This document shows positions 35,686 through 44,429 of a stretch of DNA of 44,429 nucleotides, piece by piece. The notes under the pieces were generated by a model, which saw only the letters and a list, made by a program, of their open reading frames with translations, had not been told where the DNA came from and searched no databases. Source of the DNA: Deinococcus sp. (GTDB lineage Bacteria; Deinococcota; Deinococci; Deinococcales; Deinococcaceae); the NCBI RefSeq assembly GCF_018260555.1, contig NZ_JAGLBB010000020.1, forward strand, positions 1-44,429, given 5' to 3'. Made by a program: the position numbers and the translations under genes. Position 1 is the stretch's first letter; every line of letters starts with the position of its first letter.

Positions 35686-36687
35686 ATGACTGCCGAGCCC
35701 TCTACCCCGCTGCTGACGCCCGTGCTGGGCGAGCTGTACGCCCTGCAAGTCCCGATTCCGTATCCCATGAAGTACGTGACGGTTCTGATCGACCGGCCTG
35801 CGGGCGGGCCGGTCACCATGATCGACACGGCTCTCGATACGCCCGAGGCGCGTCAGGCCATCGAGGATGGGCTGGGCGCGCTGGGCCTGCACTGGGCCGA
35901 TGTGGACCGCGTGATCATCACGCACCACCACCCGGACCATTACGGGCTGGCGGGCGTGGTCGAGGAACGCAGCGGGGCGTCCGTGCACATGCTGGACGTG
36001 GAGATCGGGCGCGGCGAACGCTACTGGCACCTGTGGGAGGAATGGCTGCCCGGGCACCTCAAGCACATGCGCGATCACGGCCTGAGCGCCGAATCCCTGA
36101 GCGACATGATCGCCGACACCCACCGGGGCCGCGAGCGGGTTCACCCGGCCTCGCGCGTGCATCCGCTGCGCGAGGGGCAGCACGTCACGCTCTCCGGCCT
36201 GGAATGGGAGGTGCTGTGGCTGCCCGGTCACGCGGACGGACACCTGGGTCTGTGGAACGAGCAGGAAAGTGTGCTGATCGCCGGAGACGCCATCCTGCCG
36301 CGCATCAGTCCGAACGTGGGCCTGTACGCCTACACCCGCCCGGACCCGCTGGGCGACTACCTTCAGACCCTGGGGAAACTGGAGGCCCTGAACCCGGCCC
36401 GCGCAGTCGTCGGGCATCACGGGCCGGTCATGGGGGGCGTGCAAGCCCGCGCGCGTGAACTGCGCGACCACCACCACGAGCGGCTGGACTTCCTGAAGGC
36501 CGAGGCGGCCCGCGAGGCCCGCAGCGCCTACGACCTGTCGCTGGTGATGTTCAACCGGGAGCTGAACGTCAGTGGGCGCCGCTTCGCGCTGGCCGAAACG
36601 CTGGCGCACCTGGAGCACCTGCGGCTGCTGGGGCAGCTGTACCGCACCTGGAACGAGGAACGCAGCGTGTGGCTGTACCACGCGTGA
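35686..36687 (+). CDS. MBL-fold metallo-hydrolase
   Basis: A 333-residue metallo-beta-lactamase-fold enzyme. The metal sites are in THHHPDHYG (H-x-H-x-D-H), GHADGHLGLW, GDAILP and HHGPVMGG. The N-terminal MIDTALDTPEARQAIEDGL leads into them. A long C-terminal helical region (about 260-333; RDHHHERLDFLKAEAAREARS, LAETLAHLEHLRLLGQL) resembles the LACTB2-like C-terminal domain found in many thioesterase/nuclease-like MBL proteins. The substrate cannot be named. It is a single gene with its own -10 box, followed by a heptamer repeat array. Confidence 0.88.
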   Translation: MTAEPSTPLLTPVLGELYALQVPIPYPMKYVTVLIDRPAGGPVTMIDTALDTPEARQAIEDGLGALGLHWADVDRVIITHHHPDHYGLAGVVEERSGASVHMLDVEIGRGERYWHLWEEWLPGHLKHMRDHGLSAESLSDMIADTHRGRERVHPASRVHPLREGQHVTLSGLEWEVLWLPGHADGHLGLWNEQESVLIAGDAILPRISPNVGLYAYTRPDPLGDYLQTLGKLEALNPARAVVGHHGPVMGGVQARARELRDHHHERLDFLKAEAAREARSAYDLSLVMFNRELNVSGRRFALAETLAHLEHLRLLGQLYRTWNEERSVWLYHA

Positions 36688-36698
36688 AGGGTGTAGGG

Positions 36699-36747
36699 TG
36701 ATGGTTGATGGTTGATGGTTGATGGTTGAAGGTTGATGGTTGATGGA
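36699..36747 (+). repeat. Heptamer array (TGATGGT)n
   Basis: Seven tandem heptamers from 36699: four exact TGATGGT, one TGAAGGT, one TGATGGT and one TGATGGA. Downstream (36770-36800) a degenerate complementary stretch (tcaacccgcaaccagcaaccat) could pair with it. The same heptamer forms the hairpin at 2068-2110. Confidence 0.85.
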
Positions 36748-36855
36748 GAGGGAAAGGTTCATCGACTTTCAACCCGCAACCAGCAACCATCCAACCCCCA
36801 CGCGATCCGCCAGTGGACCGTGTATCCCGTGACCGTCGCCCGTGTGCGCGGGCTC

Positions 36856-36861
36856 TATACT
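36856..36861 (+). promoter_or_regulatory. -10 box (TATACT) of the YbjN gene, leaderless type
   Basis: TATACT ends 8 bases before the ATG at 36869. Confidence 0.55.
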
Positions 36862-36868
36862 CGGTCGC

Positions 36869-37330
36869 ATGACGGCATCCCAGTCGGAACTGCAGCGCAT
36901 CATGACGGCGCTGCAACAGAGCGGCCTGACCGTCGAGGCGATCGAGGACGGCGCCCTGATTCAGAACGGCGAGACGCGCGTGGCCCTGTTCGCCGAGAGT
37001 GACGAGCAGGGCGGCGTGATCGTGCGGCTGCACCTGGACCTGGACCTGTACGTGGAAGAGGACAGCCTGCCGGACATCCTGATGGGCATGAACCTGATGA
37101 ACCAGGGCCTGGATTACGGCGCGCTGAACCTCGATCCGGTCGATCCGGAAGACGAAACGGACGAGGAGGCCCCGCTGACCTTCGCGGTGCTGGGCCGCAG
37201 CGTCCTGTGGCTCCCGGACATGGGCGCGGCCGAGATGGACCGCCTGCGTGAGCACCTGCGCCGCTTCGAGGCGGAAGTCACGGAGTCCGTGGAACGCACC
37301 CTGCACGGCAGCCGTGGCATGAGCGCCTGA
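36869..37330 (+). CDS. YbjN domain-containing protein
   Basis: A 153-residue acidic protein of the YbjN / type III secretion chaperone-like fold. ELQRIMTALQQSGLTVEAIED is the first helix, followed by the strands ALIQNGETRVALFAES and GGVIVRLHLDLDLYVEED, the helix LPDILMGMNLMNQGLDYGALNLD, and a final helix AEMDRLREHLRRFEAEVTES. Family members are linked loosely to stress responses or act as chaperones; no catalytic residues are seen. An upstream start in the same frame (36842) is rejected because the TATACT promoter box would lie inside the gene and ATG 36869 is spaced correctly from it. It converges on citrate synthase. Confidence 0.8.
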   Translation: MTASQSELQRIMTALQQSGLTVEAIEDGALIQNGETRVALFAESDEQGGVIVRLHLDLDLYVEEDSLPDILMGMNLMNQGLDYGALNLDPVDPEDETDEEAPLTFAVLGRSVLWLPDMGAAEMDRLREHLRRFEAEVTESVERTLHGSRGMSA

Positions 37331-37380
37331 TACAGATTCCGCTTGATTCAGTCTTCAGTGCTGCCCTGGCCTGAACAGAA

Positions 37381-37416
37381 AATGGCAGGCGCACCCGCCC
37401 GGGCGCACCTGCCATT
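37381..37416 (-). terminator. Terminator of citrate synthase (between convergent genes)
   Basis: AATGGCAGG (37381-37389) pairs with CCTGCCATT (37408-37416), with more GC pairing inside. On the minus strand it is followed by TTTTCTG. Confidence 0.75.
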
Positions 37417-37430
37417 CCTGTGGGCCACTG

Positions 37431-38564
<1,134 letters not shown>

Positions 38565-38657
38565 GATGATCGAGCATACCACCCCCCGCTTTGAACCGGG
38601 TCCGGCGGACGTTCCCGCAGCGGTGACAGCGGCCTGTCCGGAGGCCCGCCGCCGGCC

Positions 38658-38663
38658 TAGAAT
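38658..38663 (+). promoter_or_regulatory. -10 box (TAGAAT) of tsaB
   Basis: TAGAAT ends 9 bases before the ATG at 38672, giving at most a few bases of leader. Confidence 0.45.
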
Positions 38664-38671
38664 GCCCGGCA

Positions 38672-39262
38672 ATGACGGCCCCTGAACCCCCTTCTGCTTT
38701 CCCTGTGCGTCCCGCCCTGCCCGCCGTGACGCTCGCCCTGGATACGGCCACGCCCTGGCTGACGCTGGCGCTGCGCTGGTCCGGCGGCGAACGGACCGTG
38801 TCGAGAGAGGTGGGGCGCGCGCACGCCGAGCAGCTTCCCGGCGCGGTCGCTGATCTGTTCGCAGGAGCGGGGCTGCCGCTGCGGGCCGATCTGGTCATCA
38901 TCGGGACCGGCCCCGGCTCGTACACGGGCGTGCGGGTCGGCGCGAGTTACGCGCTGGGCCTCGCGCGGGTGTGGGGCGCGGCGGTGCGTGGCGTGAGCAC
39001 CCTGGAGTCCCTGGTGACCGGCGACGGCCCGCAGGCCGTGTCCATGGACGCCCGCAAGGGCAACGTGTACGGCGCGGCGTACGACGTGCAGGCCGCAACG
39101 GTCGTCGGCGTGCGCCACGCGCCCGCCAAGCACCGCCTGGAGGACTTCGTGGCCCTGACGGCTCCGCTGCCCCACCGCCGCGACCCCGCCCCGGACGGAC
39201 TGGCGCTGCTGCGCGCCGGACTCGATCATGGCGTGGACGGCTGGGAACTGGCCTACCTGTAG
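38672..39262 (+). CDS. tsaB: tRNA threonylcarbamoyladenosine biosynthesis protein TsaB
   Basis: A 196-residue partner of TsaD, TsaE and TsaC in making t6A at position 37 of ANN-reading tRNAs. The ASKHA-fold strands are visible: VTLALDTATPWLTLALRW, then GRAHAEQLPGAVADLFAGAGL and the family signature IIGTGPGSYTGVRVGASYALGLA. The third segment VSMDARKGNVYGAAYDV follows. It is shorter than the E. coli protein in the C-terminal domain, as is common in this phylum. It is divergent from citrate synthase and ends at a strong hairpin shared with the convergent ABC gene. The t6A-dependent tRNA-Thr genes occur later in this window. Confidence 0.9.
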   Translation: MTAPEPPSAFPVRPALPAVTLALDTATPWLTLALRWSGGERTVSREVGRAHAEQLPGAVADLFAGAGLPLRADLVIIGTGPGSYTGVRVGASYALGLARVWGAAVRGVSTLESLVTGDGPQAVSMDARKGNVYGAAYDVQAATVVGVRHAPAKHRLEDFVALTAPLPHRRDPAPDGLALLRAGLDHGVDGWELAYL

Positions 39263-39272
39263 AGAGGTGCCT

Positions 39273-39320
39273 GGGCGGCGGGGCGTATCGGTTAAGTCTA
39301 TCCGCTACGCCCCGCCGCCC
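39273..39320. terminator. Perfect 15 bp hairpin between convergent genes
   Basis: GGGCGGCGGGGCGTA (39273-39287) and TACGCCCCGCCGCCC (39306-39320), loop 18 bases. It lies between tsaB and the ABC exporter; no T-run either way, so it may stop transcription with help or simply insulate. Confidence 0.6.
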
Positions 39321-39332
39321 GATTCCCCGCGT

Positions 39333-41197
39333 TCAGTCGGCGGCGTCGGCCTGCGCGTACTGGAGACGGTGCAGGCGGGCGTAGTACCCACCCTTTTCCA
39401 GCAGTTGATGGTGGCTGCCCTGTTCCACGATGTGGCCCCGGCGCATCACGACGATGCGGTCGCAGTGTTCGATGGTGCTGAGGCGGTGGGCGATGATGAT
39501 GCTCGTGCGCCCCTGCATGACGCGCTTCAGGGCCTGCTGGATACGCAGTTCGGTTTCGGTGTCCACGTTGGCGGTGGCCTCGTCGAGGACGAGCAGGATG
39601 TCCGGGTTCTGGATCAGGGCGCGGGCGAAGGCCAGCAGTTGCTTCTGCCCGGTTGACAGGGTCGCGCCGCGTTCACGCACCTCGGTCTGGTAGCCGTGTT
39701 CCAGACTCAGGATGTACTCGTGCACGCCGACATACCGGCACGCTTCGATCACGCGTTCATGGGGGATGTCCGGGTTGTTCAGGGTCAGGTTGCTCTCGAT
39801 GGTCCCGGCAAACAGGAACACGTCCTGCAACACGACGCCCACGTGGCGGCGCAGGTCGTGCTGCGCGAGGTCGCGCACGTCGGTGCCGTCCACGTTCACG
39901 CTGCCGCGCTGCACGTCGTAAAAGCGGCTGACGAGCGCCGTGACGCTGGTCTTGCCCGCGCCGGTCGCGCCGACCAGGGCAACGCTCTCACCGGGGCGGA
40001 TGTGCAGGTCGATGCCGCGCAGAATCCAGCGCTCGTCGGTATCGGGGGTGTCGGCGGTGACCGTCTGATCGTACGCGAACCACACGTTCCGGAAATCCAC
40101 GCGGCCCTCGAAGTTCGTGAGGCTCCGGGCGTCCGGCTTGTCGGTGATGCTCTCCTCGGTGTCCAGCACGCCGAAGATGCGTTCGCTGCTGGCCATGGCC
40201 GCCTGGAGGTTGTTGAACACGTCGGCCAGGTCCTGAATGGGCTGGAACAGCTGCTGCGAGAGCTGAACGAACGCGAACAGCGTGCCGACCGTGATGGCCC
40301 CGGCCACGGCGCCGCTGGCGTCCACGCCGAGGATCTGGCGCGCCGCGAAGTACAGGATCAGCGCGACGGCCACCTGCCCGAGAACCGCCACGACCGGCAT
40401 GAACAGCGAGAACCACTTCACGGAATTCTCGTTGGCGCTCAGCAGGGCGCGGTTACTCAGGTTGAAGTCCAGGGCGCTGCGGCGTTCGCGGCCGAACAGT
40501 TGCACGGTCAGCATGCCTGTGATGTTCTCGTTCAGTTTGCTGTTCACGGTGGCCTGCTGCGTGCGGGTCTCCCGGAACGCGTCGCGCAGGCGGGCGCGGA
40601 AGTAGTTGGTCGCCAGGAACAGGACCGGCAGCACCGTGAACGAGATCAGCGCCAGCTGCCAGTTCACGCTGAGCATGATGACGACGTACACGACGATAAT
40701 GAAGCTGCTCTGGATCAGGCTGACCAGACCGCCCGTGATGAACTGGTTGATGGCGTCCACGTCGCTGGTGACGCGGGTGATCAGGCGGCCCACCGGGTTC
40801 TGATCGAAGTACGATAGCGGCAGGCGCTGCAACTTGCCGAACACGTCGGCGCGGATATCACGCAGCACGTTCTGACCCAGGTACCCAATGGCGAGCGTGA
40901 AGGCGTATTGCAGGGCGAATTCTACGACTTTCAGGCCCATGTACAGCAGGGCCGCGCCGGTCAGGCCGCGCCGCAGCAGGTCAAGGTCCGGTTCGGTTCG
41001 CAGGGCCAGCGGGGACAGGTAGGCGTCGATGGCGTGCCGCTGGATGAGCGCGAACACGGGCGCGGCCAGCGAGATCAGCAGGGCCAGCAGCACGCCGCCG
41101 ATGACCAGTGGCAGGTAGGGGCGGACGTAGTGCAGGATGCGGCGGGTCAGCTGGGTGTCGAAGCCTTTCTGGAAGGCGTCGCTGGCGTCGGGGCGGG

Positions 41198-41201
<4 letters not shown>
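39333..41201 (-). CDS. ABC exporter half, catalytic subunit (TmrAB-like)
   Basis: A 622-residue half-transporter with six membrane helices (about 30-330) and a C-terminal ATPase. Walker A GATGAGKTS, Q-loop VVLQDVFLF, signature LSTGQKQLL, Walker B ILLVLDEAT with the catalytic Glu, and H-loop AHRLST. The signature deviates from LSGGQ. Together with the partner subunit this gives one canonical ATP site and one degenerate site, the pattern of heterodimeric exporters such as TmrAB of Thermus. The substrate is probably a lipid, drug or peptide. The start ATG at 41201 overlaps the stop of the upstream subunit by 4 bases (ATGA), so translation is coupled. Confidence 0.93.
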
Positions 41202-43153
<1,952 letters not shown>

Positions 43154-43578
43154 GGGGAACCTCGTGGGGGGAGCGGGGGCAAGCAGGTGAAGAGGGGCGG
43201 AGAAAGGCAGGCTGGGAGGGTCAGTGGCCGTTCATCGGGCCCCAGCCGCCCTGCCCTGACTTGGCCAGTCGGGGCAGCCGCGCGGTCCCGTGCGCGGGTC
43301 AGCATACGCCCGCTGCCTCAGGCGCAACTGAGCCACATGGCGCATACCACCGCCTCGTTCAGGGTTTGCTCAAGGGAACACCCGGCCGGGTGCCACGGCC
43401 CGCCACCTTGACGCCCGCAATCCACTTCTCTTCTGCTTGCTCGGCGGCGCGGTTTAGCGGGTTCCCTCGGGCCGGAATCTCCTGATGAAGATTCAACCCC
43501 AGCCCGTCTCAGAGGGTCCTGAAGGCCGGAAGATCTGTCAGACGGATCAGGCAGGAACGCGGGTCCAAATGGGGATGA
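43154..43578. other. Intergenic region upstream of the ABC operon and tRNA cluster
   Basis: About 425 bases with no supported gene. Open frames here lack ribosome sites. cttctgcttgctcggcggcgcggttta (43430-43456, in pieces) weakly recalls the ~98 bp element. Nothing else is recognised. Confidence 0.4.
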
Positions 43579-43607
43579 TTGACACGTTAGGGGGGCGGTG
43601 CTACTAT
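43579..43607 (+). promoter_or_regulatory. Strong promoter of the tRNA-tuf cluster
   Basis: TTGACA (43579-43584), a 17-base spacer and TACTAT (43602-43607), nearly consensus. The transcript would start near 43614, about 78 bases before the first tRNA. Confidence 0.85.
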
Positions 43608-43688
43608 TCCCAGCCGGAAGTGATTGCGCCCTGCGCAGCAGCTTCCGCACTCAGAAGCCGGACATTGTTCCAGCATCCGAACAGGGAC

Positions 43689-43767
<79 letters not shown>

Positions 43768-43824
43768 AGCGCGAAGGACCTCCACAAGCCCGGGCGTGAT
43801 AGATTCGAGACAGTGGGTATGACA

Positions 43825-43914
<90 letters not shown>

Positions 43915-43918
43915 CGAT

Positions 43919-43994
<76 letters not shown>

Positions 43995-44003
43995 TTTCCT
44001 AAC

Positions 44004-44078
44004 GCTTCTGTAGCTCAGTGGCAGAGCACTCCCTTGGTAAGGGAGAGGTCATCGGTTCGAACCCGATCAGAAGCTCCA
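44004..44078 (+). tRNA. tRNA-Thr (anticodon GGT)
   Basis: 75 bases with encoded CCA. Acceptor GCTTCTG / CAGAAGC, anticodon loop TTGGTAA giving GGT, T arm TCGG-TTCGAAC-CCGA. Confidence 0.96.
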
Positions 44079-44084
44079 ACAACT

Positions 44085-44120
44085 GGCGCGGCCCTCAACT
44101 TGTGGGCCGCGCCTCTTCTC
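44085..44120 (+). terminator. Hairpin between the tRNA cluster and tuf
   Basis: GGCGCGGCCC (44085-44094) and GGGCCGCGCC (44104-44113) form a perfect 10 bp stem followed by tcttctcct. It may end the tRNA transcript or only attenuate it. Confidence 0.55.
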
Positions 44121-44220
44121 CTCGCCCGCCCTCTTCTCCTCGCACTCACTGTCACACCACCACTGGCCGGCCGTGAGAACCCTGAGCCGCTAGGCTCTTT
44201 GCGTTTCCCGCGCAGACCAG

Positions 44221-44226
44221 TACACT
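44221..44226 (+). promoter_or_regulatory. -10 box (TACACT) of tuf
   Basis: TACACT at 44221-44226 with only a weak -35 (TTTGCG, 44198-44203, 17-base spacer). The leader would be about 45 bases. Confidence 0.45.
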
Positions 44227-44276
44227 GTCAAGGCTTGCCCGGAAACCGGGCAGTTCCACCTCAGGAGGACACACAC

Positions 44277-44429
44277 ATGGCTAAGGGAACGTTTGAACGC
44301 ACCAAGCCCCACGTGAACGTGGGCACCATCGGTCACGTCGACCACGGCAAGACCACCCTGACGGCGGCCATCACCTTCACCGCCGCCGCCTCGGACCCCA
44401 CCATCGAAAAACTGGCCTACGACCAGATC
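44277..44429 (+). CDS. tuf: Elongation factor Tu, N-terminal part (runs off right edge)
   Basis: The first 51 residues of EF-Tu, the GTPase that carries aminoacyl-tRNA to the ribosome. MAKGTFERTKPHVNVGTIG leads into the P-loop GHVDHGKTT, and TLTAAITFTAAASDPTIEK follows. AGGAGG (44263-44268) lies 8 bases before ATG 44277, an ideal ribosome site for a very highly expressed protein. The gene continues outside the window. It stands downstream of a Thr-Tyr-Gly-Thr tRNA cluster, as tufB does in E. coli. Confidence 0.98.
   Translation, partial: MAKGTFERTKPHVNVGTIGHVDHGKTTLTAAITFTAAASDPTIEKLAYDQI

Overview
This window is chromosomal DNA from a Deinococcus-like bacterium. The evidence is high GC content, an EF-Tu and IF-3 that read as Deinococcus-Thermus types, a TmrAB-like split ABC exporter, a tRNA nucleotidyltransferase that fits the split CC-/A-adding type described in Deinococcus, and many genes with a TANNNT -10 box only 7-9 bases before the start codon (the leaderless-mRNA arrangement known in Deinococcus). 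Short palindromic repeats are scattered between genes. The genus is an inference; the species cannot be told from the sequence.

Layout. 1-911: the 5' part of an IS4-type transposase gene running off the left edge. 1025-5870: an exported phosphoesterase, a glutaredoxin-like protein, infC, an NrtR-like Nudix regulator, a small membrane protein and the recombination pair ybaB-recR. 6031-11150: an envelope-glycan neighbourhood with a polysaccharide deacetylase, an MFS transporter, two glycosyltransferases and a protein that looks like a catalytically dead deacetylase with a YkoP-like C-terminal domain. 11167-17325: a VOC protein, then a same-strand run of peptide-type substrate-binding lipoprotein, NarL-type response regulator and a large multi-GAF/PAS histidine kinase. 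17995-18903: hslO (Hsp33).

18942-25573 is the most interesting stretch. A nucleotidyltransferase fused to a lasso-type B2 (transglutaminase-like) peptidase, an HPr-kinase-like protein, a PqqD-like recognition protein and a 69-residue peptide with a lasso-type leader (YxxP...G...T) form a RiPP locus. It resembles kinase-containing (paeninodin-like) lasso clusters but has no lasso cyclase. The peptide gene overlaps the start of a secreted ExeM/NucH-type nuclease lipoprotein.

25918-43153 is mostly housekeeping: HtrA protease, tRNA nucleotidyltransferase, a site-2-type protease, hemolysin III, IMP dehydrogenase, tRNA-Ala, a beta-propeller protein, small exported proteins, a PEGA lipoprotein, an MBL hydrolase, a YbjN protein, citrate synthase, TsaB and a heterodimeric ABC exporter. 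43579-end: a tRNA-Thr/Tyr/Gly/Thr cluster with a strong promoter ahead of tuf, the same order as the E. coli thrU-tyrU-glyT-thrT-tufB operon.

Intergenic DNA carries at least three repeat types: a ~90 bp palindromic element (three clear copies), a ~98 bp element (two copies in opposite orientation) and TGATGGT heptamer arrays. Two local tandem arrays (20 bp at the 3' end of the histidine kinase gene, 15 bp upstream of htrA) are separate from these.
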